NCBI GenBank assembly: GCA_023701085.1
Contig: JAMPXR010000093.1
Coordinates: 1-8,536 of the forward strand
Length of the DNA: 8,536 nucleotides
DNA from: Ramlibacter sp.
GTDB lineage: Bacteria; Pseudomonadota; Gammaproteobacteria; Burkholderiales; Burkholderiaceae_C
Direction: 5' to 3'
Shown here piece after piece: positions 1-5,555 of the stretch. Numbering within the stretch: position 1 is the first letter of the stretch; each line of letters opens with the position of its first letter. The position numbers were made by a program, and so were the translations under genes. The notes under the pieces were generated by a model. That model worked only from the letters and a program-made list of their open reading frames with translations. It was not told the DNA's origin and made no database searches.

Positions 1-660
1 CCCGGCCAGCCGGTATTGACCGGCCATCGCGCGGGCGTGATCACGCTCAACATCGCCGAAGCGGACGACACCGAACGCGTGCGGCGCCGCATGGTCCTGC
101 ACGAGCCCTACCGAACGCTGCTGGGCCACCTGAGGCACGAGTCCGGCCATTTCTATTGGGAGCGGCTGGTGCGAGGCGGCGGCCGCATCGAGGATTTCCG
201 TGCGATGTTCGGCGATGAACGGGCCGACTACGGCGGGGCGCTGGACGCGCACTACGCCGCGGGCGGCGCGCCCGCCGGTTGGCAGGACCGGCACGTCAGC
301 GCCTACGCCAGCGCGCACCCATGGGAGGACTGGGCCGAAACCTGGGCCCATTACCTGCACATGGTGGACCTGCTGGAAACCGCGGCTTCCTTCGACACGC
401 GCCTGACGGTCCCAGGCGACGACGAGGCGGCCACGGAGTCGGTCGCCAATCCTTTCGAAAGCGGCGCAAGCGAATTCGAGCCGCTGGTGCGGCAGTGGAT
501 TCCGCTCACGCTGCTGCTCAACAGCCTGAACCGCAGCCTGGGACAGGAAGACGCCTATCCCTTCGCGCTGACGGCTGGGGCCTTGCGCAAGCTGCGTTTC
601 GTGCACGACCTGACTCGCGCGCCCCTCGGGGGGAACGCGAACCAGGCCGCCGGCGGATGA
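1..660 (+). CDS. Putative zinc-binding metallopeptidase (Peptidase_Mx type), 5'-truncated
   Basis: The reading frame is open from the first base of the window, so the gene begins outside; the TTG at 16 is an internal codon, not a convincing start. The visible 219 residues carry the zincin motif HESGH (bases 136-150), preceded by a run of charged residues, and followed about 60 residues later by a Trp-rich segment (HPWEDWAETWAHYLHM) whose acidic and His residues are likely further zinc ligands. This arrangement matches the family annotated as putative zinc-binding metallo-peptidase, which usually has an N-terminal zinc-ribbon and totals roughly 350 residues; the zinc-ribbon part would lie upstream. 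The visible part shows no membrane segment, so a cytoplasmic protein is likely. The biological substrate is not known to me. It converges on the BON gene with a 12-bp gap. Family assignment is good; catalytic activity is inferred from the motif alone. Confidence 0.8.
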   Translation, partial: PGQPVLTGHRAGVITLNIAEADDTERVRRRMVLHEPYRTLLGHLRHESGHFYWERLVRGGGRIEDFRAMFGDERADYGGALDAHYAAGGAPAGWQDRHVSAYASAHPWEDWAETWAHYLHMVDLLETAASFDTRLTVPGDDEAATESVANPFESGASEFEPLVRQWIPLTLLLNSLNRSLGQEDAYPFALTAGALRKLRFVHDLTRAPLGGNANQAAGG

Positions 661-672
661 GGCGCTGCCGGA

Positions 673-1089
673 TCAGCCGGCCTTGACCGTCAGCTGGTTG
701 TTGACCGAGGTCACGCCCTTGACATTCTTGGCGATCTCGGTCGCGCGGTCGCGCGCACTGGCCGAAGGTGCGGGCCCGGTGAGGGTGACCACGCCATCCT
801 TGGTGTCGACATCGATCCTGATGGCCGACAGGTCCGTGTCGGCGGCCAGTTCCGCGTTGACCTTCGTGGTGATCGCGGCGTCGTCCACCTTGTCCACGGC
901 GGCGGCGCCCATGGCCTTCGTTTCCTCGCCCGCCTTCTTGGCCGCGGCATCGGCCCGCGCCGCCGCGTCCCGGGACTGTTCCGTCACTTGTCCTGTGCGA
1001 TCTTCGGCGCCATAGCGGTCGCACGCGCCCAAGGCCAGCACGATCGCCAGCGACGAAGCCAACATCAGGCTCTTGTGGAAGTGTTGCAT
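673..1089 (-). CDS. BON-domain lipoprotein (OsmY-like, single BON)
   Basis: This 138-residue protein starts with a lipoprotein signal peptide: a short basic stretch, a hydrophobic core, and the lipobox LGAC with the lipidated Cys at residue 23. Residue +2 is Asp, which in enterobacteria favours retention in the inner membrane; whether that rule holds here is uncertain. An Ala/Lys/Glu/Asp-rich linker (about residues 35-65) may be helical. One BON domain follows (about 70-137), with the usual pattern of helix, Asp-rich strand (IRIDVDTKDGVVTLTG) and a final GVTSVNNQLTV strand. BON domains are thought to bind phospholipid or help envelope stress tolerance, as in OsmY, which carries two; here there is one. 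The ATG at 1089 is supported by AAAGGAA five bases upstream. It lies downstream of marR on the same strand, 122 bp away, and probably has its own promoter. Confidence 0.88.
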   Translation of the reverse strand: MQHFHKSLMLASSLAIVLALGACDRYGAEDRTGQVTEQSRDAAARADAAAKKAGEETKAMGAAAVDKVDDAAITTKVNAELAADTDLSAIRIDVDTKDGVVTLTGPAPSASARDRATEIAKNVKGVTSVNNQLTVKAG

Positions 1090-1094
1090 GGGTG

Positions 1095-1101
1095 TTCCTT
1101 T
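1095..1101 (-). promoter_or_regulatory. Ribosome binding site of the BON lipoprotein gene
   Basis: On the minus strand the sequence reads AAAGGAACACCCATG. The purine run is well placed for the ATG at 1089 and fixes the start so that the lipoprotein signal peptide is intact. Confidence 0.7.
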
Positions 1102-1151
1102 CCCTGAATGTGAATCGATGAGCCGCTGCGGCCCGGTGAGCTTGAACTGAA

Positions 1152-1157
1152 TTTATA
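1152..1157 (-). promoter_or_regulatory. Candidate -10 element for the BON gene
   Basis: On the minus strand this reads CCTATAAATTC, an AT-rich island in very GC-rich DNA about 60 bases before the BON start. TATAAA is close to the consensus -10. A C just before it, with no recognisable -35 at 16-18 bp, would suit a stress sigma factor (RpoS type), which is how osmY is controlled in E. coli. This is suggestive only. Confidence 0.25.
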
Positions 1158-1211
1158 GGCGCGTCTTCGCGGCGCGGCCGTCGGACGGCACTTAAGCGTC
1201 TGTAGGACTCG

Positions 1212-1724
1212 TCAGGCGCGTCGTCCCCGGCCGGCGCGCCGGTCGGCCTTCGGCAGCTGTGCCTGCCCCAGCAGGAGATCGGCCTGGCTCTGCAGGGATT
1301 CCAGGAATGCATCGAGCCGCCGCACGTCCGCGGCGTTCCATCCGGCCATCAGCTCATGGTGGAGCTCGCACACCAGCGGGAACAGCGCCGCATAGAGTGC
1401 GCGGCCGTCGTCCGTCAGGCCCAGGCGGGCCTGACGCCGGTCCGCACCCACGGTTTCGCGCCGCAGCAGTTTCTTGGCCACCAGCGAGGTGACGGCGCGC
1501 GAGGTGCGCGCGCGATCGAGCTGGGCGCGATCGGCCAGTTCGGACGACAGCAGGCCCTCGTGGGCGGCCAGCAGCGCGATGATCCGCCATTCGCGCCGGG
1601 TGATGCCGAACCGCCCCTCGCACAGCCGGATCACCACGCTGCCCGCCGCGGACAGCAGGCGATGCAAGCGGTAGAGCAGGAGGTCGTCGATGGCCTGCGG
1701 CTGGGCGAGTCGCGAGCTGGGCAT
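1212..1724 (-). CDS. MarR-family transcriptional regulator
   Basis: A 170-residue winged helix-turn-helix repressor or activator that would bind DNA as a dimer and respond to a small ligand, often an aromatic acid. The N-terminal dimerisation helix spans about residues 10-37. The DNA-binding part runs from ITRREWRIIALLA (41-53) through the helix-turn-helix (about 58-85, LSSELADRAQLDRARTSRAV) to the wing with its family signature GADRRQARLGLT (93-104). A long C-terminal helix pair (about 106-153) completes the dimer interface, followed by a basic tail. The open frame extends far upstream, but that extension is a shadow of the divergent gene. I chose ATG 1724; its ribosome site is weak (GGA nine bases upstream), and TTG at 1742 is an alternative. 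It is transcribed away from the Bug-sulfatase-maturase operon, with a 19-bp palindrome between them, so it likely controls both itself and that operon. Confidence 0.9.
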   Translation of the reverse strand: MPSSRLAQPQAIDDLLLYRLHRLLSAAGSVVIRLCEGRFGITRREWRIIALLAAHEGLLSSELADRAQLDRARTSRAVTSLVAKKLLRRETVGADRRQARLGLTDDGRALYAALFPLVCELHHELMAGWNAADVRRLDAFLESLQSQADLLLGQAQLPKADRRAGRGRRA

Positions 1725-1744
1725 GCGGGTTTGTCCGGGCAATG

Positions 1745-1763
1745 ATTGATTAGAACAATCAAT
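1745..1763. promoter_or_regulatory. Probable MarR operator (perfect inverted repeat)
   Basis: ATTGATT-AGAAC-AATCAAT is a perfect 7-bp inverted repeat with a 5-bp spacer. It lies in a short AT-rich patch within GC-rich DNA, between the marR start and the Bug gene. Its size and symmetry fit the 16-20 bp palindromes bound by MarR dimers. It begins 21 bp upstream of the marR ATG. On the minus strand it contains TCTAAT (1749-1754), a possible marR -10, so binding would give autorepression. On the plus strand TTGTCA (1763-1768) at its right edge resembles a -35, though no good -10 follows at the right distance. Binding by this MarR is inferred. Confidence 0.65.
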
Positions 1764-1808
1764 TGTCAGGCAACTAGAGTCAAGGTCCGGCGCGGCGTGC
1801 GCGGCGAT

Positions 1809-1816
1809 AAAGGAAA
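1809..1816 (+). promoter_or_regulatory. Ribosome binding site of the Bug gene
   Basis: AAAGGAAA ends eight bases before the first of two tandem ATG codons (1825 and 1828). Spacing favours 1825. Confidence 0.6.
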
Positions 1817-1824
1817 CGGCAACC

Positions 1825-2793
1825 ATGATGACAAGACGCTCCGGCATGCTGGCTGCGGCCCTGGCGCTGGCGTTCTCGGCGCTCGCGGCTCCCGCCGCCG
1901 CGCAGGACAAACCGCCACTGAAGATCCTGGTGGGCTTCCCGCCGGGCGGCTCCGCCGACGTGATGGCCCGGCTGGTGGGCGACGCGTTGAGAGACGACTT
2001 CTCGCCGGTCACGGTGGAAAACCGCGCGGGCGCCGGCGGCCGCATCGCACTGGCGGCGGTCAAGCATGCGAAAGCGGACGGGCAGACCGTCATCATCCTG
2101 CCCAGCGGCCCGATGGTGCTGTTTCCGCACGTCTACAAGAAGCTCGACTACGACGCGGTCAAGGACTTCACACCGGTCTCGCTGCTCGCCCACTTCCAGT
2201 TCGGCGTCGTGTCCGGGCCGGCGAGCGGCGCCGCCACGGTGGCCGACATGCTGGCCAAGACCAAGGCCGACCCGAAGAACGCCACGTACGGCTCGCCCGG
2301 GCTGGGCACGCTGCCGCACTTCATGGGCGTGATGCTCGAACAGAGCACGGGCGTGGCGATGACGCACGTGCCCTTCCAGGGCGGCGGCCCCGCCAACAAC
2401 GCGCTGCTGGCCGGCCATATCGGCTACAAGTTCGACGTGGTGAGCGAGACCGCCGAACTGCACCGCGCGGGCAAGGTGCGCATCATCGCCGTCACCGGCC
2501 CGGCGCGCGACCCGCAGGTGCCCGAGGTGCCGACGCTCAAGGAAGCCGGGGTGAACATGGAAGCGACCGCGTGGTTCGCCATGTACGCGCCGGCCGGCGT
2601 GCCGGCACCCGTGCTCGCGCGGCTGGAGCGCGCGGTATCGGCCGCGGTGCACAAGCCCGCCCTGCAGGAGCGCCTGCGCAAGCTCGGCTACGAGCCGGTG
2701 GGCTCCACCTCGGCGCAGCTGGCGGCGGCGCAGCGCACCGACCTCGCGCGCTGGGAAAAGCCGATCAAGGCCACCGGCGTCGCGCTGGACTAG
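1825..2793 (+). CDS. Bug/TctC-family tripartite tricarboxylate transporter solute-binding protein
   Basis: A 322-residue periplasmic binding protein of usual family length. It has a typical signal peptide (MMTRR, a hydrophobic Ala/Leu core, and a likely cleavage after APAAA near residue 26). Family hallmarks follow: VGFPPGGSADVMARL (36-50), whose loop contacts the ligand carboxylate, then ENRAGAGG, the segment YGSPGLGTLPHF, and HVPFQGGGPANNALLAGHI. Bug proteins bind carboxylates and many other small organic acids and deliver them to TctA/TctB permeases or signal their presence. No tctA or tctB gene is present here, so this is an 'orphan' Bug protein, common in Bordetella-like bacteria. The sulfatase gene follows after 8 bp, which suggests the ligand is an organosulfate or an acid linked to one; this is inference. 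Expression is probably governed by the upstream palindrome and the divergent MarR. Confidence 0.93.
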   Translation: MMTRRSGMLAAALALAFSALAAPAAAQDKPPLKILVGFPPGGSADVMARLVGDALRDDFSPVTVENRAGAGGRIALAAVKHAKADGQTVIILPSGPMVLFPHVYKKLDYDAVKDFTPVSLLAHFQFGVVSGPASGAATVADMLAKTKADPKNATYGSPGLGTLPHFMGVMLEQSTGVAMTHVPFQGGGPANNALLAGHIGYKFDVVSETAELHRAGKVRIIAVTGPARDPQVPEVPTLKEAGVNMEATAWFAMYAPAGVPAPVLARLERAVSAAVHKPALQERLRKLGYEPVGSTSAQLAAAQRTDLARWEKPIKATGVALD

Positions 2794-2801
2794 GCCGCGC
2801 C

Positions 2802-4124
2802 ATGCCCAGCCGCCGACCCAACGTCATCTTCATCGTCGCCGACGACCTCGGCTTCACCGACCTTGGCTGCTACGGCGGCCGACCCGCGCAGTTCGGCCCG
2901 GTGTCGCCGGTGCTGGACACGATCGCGGCGCAAGGCCTGAAATTCACCCAGGGGTATGCGAATTCGCCGGTGTGCTCGCCCACCCGCTTCGCGCTGATCA
3001 CGGGGCGCTACCAGTACCGCCTGCGGGGCGCGGCCGAGGAGCCGATCAACAGCAAGAGCCGGGGCAGCACGACGCTCGGCCTGCCGCCCGAGCACCCCAG
3101 CCTGCCTTCGCTGCTCAAGGCGGCCGGTTACCACACGGCGCTCATCGGCAAGTGGCACCTGGGTTATCCGCCGGCCTTCGGCCCCCTGCGCTCGGGCTAC
3201 GACGAATTCTTCGGGCCGATGTCCGGCGGGGTCGACTACTTCACCCACTGCGCCTTCACCGGCGATCACGACCTGTGGTCCGGCGAGCAGGAGAAGATGG
3301 AGGAAGGCTATCTGACGGACCTGATCTCCCGGCGCGCCGTCGAATACGTGAACCGCGCGGCGCGCGCGGACGCGCCCTTCTTTCTCAGCCTGCATTACAC
3401 CGCGCCCCACTGGCCTTGGGAAACGCGCGACGACCAGCCGCTGGCGCAGGAGCTGCGCTCGAACCTGTTCCACCTGCACGGCGGCAACATCCACACCTAT
3501 CAGCGCATGATCCATCACATGGACCAGGGCATCGGCTGGGTGATGGACGCGCTGCGCGCGAACGGCATCGCCGACGACACCCTGCTGGTGTTCACCAGCG
3601 ACAACGGCGGCGAGCGCTTCTCCGACAACTGGCCGCTGGTGGGCGGCAAGATGGACCTGACCGAGGGCGGCATCCGGGTGCCGTGGATCGCGCATTGGCC
3701 CAGGGTGATCGCACCGGGCCAGGTGAGCGCGCAGCACTGCATGACCATGGACTGGTCCGCCACCATCCTGGCGGCCGCCGGCGTGTCCGCTCACCCCGAC
3801 TACCCGCTGGACGGCGTGTCGCTGCTGCCCGTGCTGCACGATCCGGCGCGATGCTTCCCCCGTCCCCTGTACTGGCGCATGAACCACCGCGGCCAGCGCG
3901 CGCTGCGCGACGGCGACTGGAAGTACCTGCGGGTGGACGGCCACGACTACCTGTTCGACATCCCTGCCGACGAGCGCGAGCGCGCCAACCTCGCCGCGCG
4001 CGAGCCCGGGCGGCTGGCGGCCATGCGCGATGCGTGGGAGCGGTGGAACGCCACCATGCCGCCGATCCCGCCGGACGCCACGGTAAGCCTGGGTTATTCG
4101 GTCAAGGACATGCCGCAGCGATAA
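2802..4124 (+). CDS. Cys-type sulfatase (arylsulfatase-like, family S1), cytoplasmic
   Basis: A 440-residue sulfatase that hydrolyses a sulfate ester using a formylglycine made from an active-site Cys. The core motif is CSPTR (residues 58-62; Cys codon at 2973). Metal and sulfate-binding residues are recognisable: Asp14-Asp15 in IVADDLGF, Arg62, Lys117 and His119 in GKWHLG, His198 in LHYTAPH, Asp267-Asn268 in TSDNGG, and Lys283 in GGKMDLTEGG. The C-terminal part (about 360-400, GDWKYLRVDG then LFDIPADERE) is the usual small domain. The fold begins immediately at PNVIFIVADD after five residues, so there is no signal peptide and the enzyme should be cytoplasmic, where the maturase encoded next acts. 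ATG 2802 has no strong ribosome site and lies 8 bp after the Bug stop, so translation may be coupled. The substrate cannot be read from sequence; an aryl or small organic sulfate is a guess. Confidence 0.93.
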   Translation: MPSRRPNVIFIVADDLGFTDLGCYGGRPAQFGPVSPVLDTIAAQGLKFTQGYANSPVCSPTRFALITGRYQYRLRGAAEEPINSKSRGSTTLGLPPEHPSLPSLLKAAGYHTALIGKWHLGYPPAFGPLRSGYDEFFGPMSGGVDYFTHCAFTGDHDLWSGEQEKMEEGYLTDLISRRAVEYVNRAARADAPFFLSLHYTAPHWPWETRDDQPLAQELRSNLFHLHGGNIHTYQRMIHHMDQGIGWVMDALRANGIADDTLLVFTSDNGGERFSDNWPLVGGKMDLTEGGIRVPWIAHWPRVIAPGQVSAQHCMTMDWSATILAAAGVSAHPDYPLDGVSLLPVLHDPARCFPRPLYWRMNHRGQRALRDGDWKYLRVDGHDYLFDIPADERERANLAAREPGRLAAMRDAWERWNATMPPIPPDATVSLGYSVKDMPQR

Positions 4125-4169
4125 CAGGCCCTGGCCGATCCCGCTCGAACCACCCCCGACGACACGGCC

Positions 4170-5435
4170 GTGCACCCCGTTCCCGCCAGCAGCGCACCCG
4201 CGCCCGTGCCCGCGCCGCGTACGACCGGCCCCTTCTGGGTTCTGGCCAAACCGGCCGGGCCTGCCTGCAATCTGCGCTGCAGCTACTGCTTCTATCTCGA
4301 GAAGAAAGAGATGTTCGGCCCCGCGCCGGGCACGCGGATGCAGGACGACACCCTGGAGGCGTTCGTCCGCGACTACATCGCGGCGCAGGACACACCGGAA
4401 GTGAGCTTCGGCTGGCAGGGCGGCGAGCCGACGCTGCGCGGCCTGGAGTTCTTTGGCAAAGTGGTGCAGCTGCAGCGCCGTTATGCGGACGGCCGCAAGG
4501 TTTCCAACAGCTTCCAGACCAACGGCATGCTGATCGACGCGCAGTGGGCCGGGTTCCTGGCGGCCCACGAGTTTCTCGTCGGCATCAGCATCGACGGCAC
4601 GCAGGCGCTGCACGACGCGCAGCGCGTGGACGCGAGCCGCGCGGGAAGCTGGTCACGGGTGCTGCAGGGGCTGGCGCATCTGAAGTCCCATGGCGTCGAG
4701 TTCAATACGCTGACGGTCGTCAGTCGCGCCAACGCGAAGCATGCGCTGGAGGTGTACCGGTTCCTGAAGGAGATCGGGTCGCGGTACATGCAGTTCATCC
4801 CGCTCGTGGAACGCACCATGGCACGCGGCGGCTCCGGCGCGCTGGCCGGGCCGCCCGTTCGCGGAACGCTGCGCGGCACGCAGGTGGCGAACTGGAGCGT
4901 CAGCCCGGTCGGCTATGGCGACTTTCTGGTCGCCATCTTCAATGAGTGGGTCCTGCGGGACGTGGGCAGCGTGTTCGTCCAGATGTTCGATAACGCGCTG
5001 GCCAGCTGGGTCGGCGAAGGCGCGAGCCTTTGCGTGTTCGCCGAAACCTGCGGGCGCCAGGTGGCCCTGGAGCACGACGGTTCCGTGTACGCCTGCGACC
5101 ATTATGTGTATCCCGAATACCGGCGCGGCAACCTGCACCGCCAGTCCCTGGCGGACATGCTCGACGCCCCCGAGCAACGCCGGTTCGGCGCGGCCAAGCG
5201 CGACACCTTGCCGGCGCAATGCCGTCGCTGCGAGTTCCGCTTCGCCTGCAACGGCGGCTGCCCCAAGCATCGCTTCCTCCAGACCGCGGACGGCGAACCG
5301 GGCCTGAACTATCTGTGTGCCGGCTACCGCAAGTTCTTCAAGGCCGTGGACCCGTACATGCGCGTCATGGCCGGCCTGCTGCAGCAAGGCCGGCCCCCCG
5401 CGCAGATCATGCAGCGGGTGGCGCGGCGTCGCTGA
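4170..5435 (+). CDS. Anaerobic sulfatase-maturating enzyme (radical SAM, SPASM domain)
   Basis: This enzyme oxidises the sulfatase Cys (or Ser) to formylglycine in the cytosol using S-adenosylmethionine and iron-sulfur clusters. The radical-SAM motif CNLRCSYC gives Cys33, 37 and 40, followed by the GWQGGEPTL motif (81-89) that helps bind SAM. The C-terminal SPASM region has eight cysteines at 288, 294, 309, 351, 354, 360, 364 and 383. As I recall it, their spacing is almost identical to the auxiliary clusters of the Clostridium perfringens enzyme, and Asp310 sits where its proposed catalytic Asp does. At 421 residues it is slightly longer than family norms, through an Ala/Pro-rich N-terminus of 20 residues. 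The start is uncertain: GTG 4170 has no ribosome site, and GTG 4206 is an in-frame alternative. It lies 45 bp after the sulfatase, in the same reading frame, so the sulfatase is its obvious client. Confidence 0.92.
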   Translation: MHPVPASSAPAPVPAPRTTGPFWVLAKPAGPACNLRCSYCFYLEKKEMFGPAPGTRMQDDTLEAFVRDYIAAQDTPEVSFGWQGGEPTLRGLEFFGKVVQLQRRYADGRKVSNSFQTNGMLIDAQWAGFLAAHEFLVGISIDGTQALHDAQRVDASRAGSWSRVLQGLAHLKSHGVEFNTLTVVSRANAKHALEVYRFLKEIGSRYMQFIPLVERTMARGGSGALAGPPVRGTLRGTQVANWSVSPVGYGDFLVAIFNEWVLRDVGSVFVQMFDNALASWVGEGASLCVFAETCGRQVALEHDGSVYACDHYVYPEYRRGNLHRQSLADMLDAPEQRRFGAAKRDTLPAQCRRCEFRFACNGGCPKHRFLQTADGEPGLNYLCAGYRKFFKAVDPYMRVMAGLLQQGRPPAQIMQRVARRR

Positions 5436-5540
5436 ACTCCCCTGCGTCGCGCCCCGACCGAGCAGATGGACCCAGGCAGCGGCATTCGCGGCGACCGGCG
5501 CTGTCGGTAGCGACCGAGGTTCGGTGCCCACGATCGCGCT

Positions 5541-5549
5541 TGGCATACT
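5541..5549 (+). promoter_or_regulatory. Candidate extended -10 promoter for the SulP gene
   Basis: TGGCATACT combines a TGn extension with a near-consensus -10 (CATACT). No convincing -35 is found 16-18 bp upstream. Transcription would be expected to begin about seven bases later, which is at or next to the A of the SulP ATG (5556), implying a leaderless message. No ribosome binding site is visible before that ATG. If the promoter is not real, the gene may be read from the upstream operon across the 120-bp gap. Confidence 0.35.
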
Positions 5550-5555
5550 CCATCC

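Noticed and set aside
661..672. Gap between the convergent metallopeptidase and BON genes, checked for a bidirectional terminator
   Set aside because: Only short CCGG repeats are present; there is no stem of useful length and no T-run.
1177..1189. GCCGT-CGG-ACGGC hairpin between marR and the BON gene, considered as a marR terminator
   Set aside because: The stem is 5 bp and no T-tract follows on the minus strand, so it does not qualify as an intrinsic terminator.
1725..2096. Upstream extension of the marR frame to 294 codons
   Set aside because: It runs antisense to the Bug signal peptide region and across the operator palindrome; the MarR fold is complete from ATG 1724.
1746..2801. In-frame extension upstream of the sulfatase ATG, covering the Bug gene in another frame
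   Set aside because: The extension is Arg/Gly-rich shadow of the Bug gene. The sulfatase fold begins directly after ATG 2802, so the short form is complete.
3356..3376. Run of alternating CG (gcgcgcggcgcgcgcgg-like) within the sulfatase gene, considered as a Z-DNA or repeat element
   Set aside because: It encodes an Arg/Ala/Asp stretch in frame and reflects codon preference; there is no repeat unit beyond local CG richness.
2790..4613. A 607-codon minus-strand open frame opposite the sulfatase and the first third of the maturase
   Set aside because: It shows biased composition without a recognisable motif; it mirrors the codon pattern of the real genes on the plus strand.
2972..4945. A 657-codon plus-strand frame overlapping sulfatase and maturase in another frame
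   Set aside because: It is low-complexity Arg/Ala/Pro/Gly sequence, while the sulfatase and maturase frames carry all catalytic motifs.
5504..5525. TCGGT-AGCG-ACCGA-GGT-TCGGT, two mutually exclusive 5-bp hairpins before the SulP gene
   Set aside because: Stems are only 5 bp, with no T-run and no known motif. This could be an operator or attenuator, but chance is likelier in GC-rich DNA.
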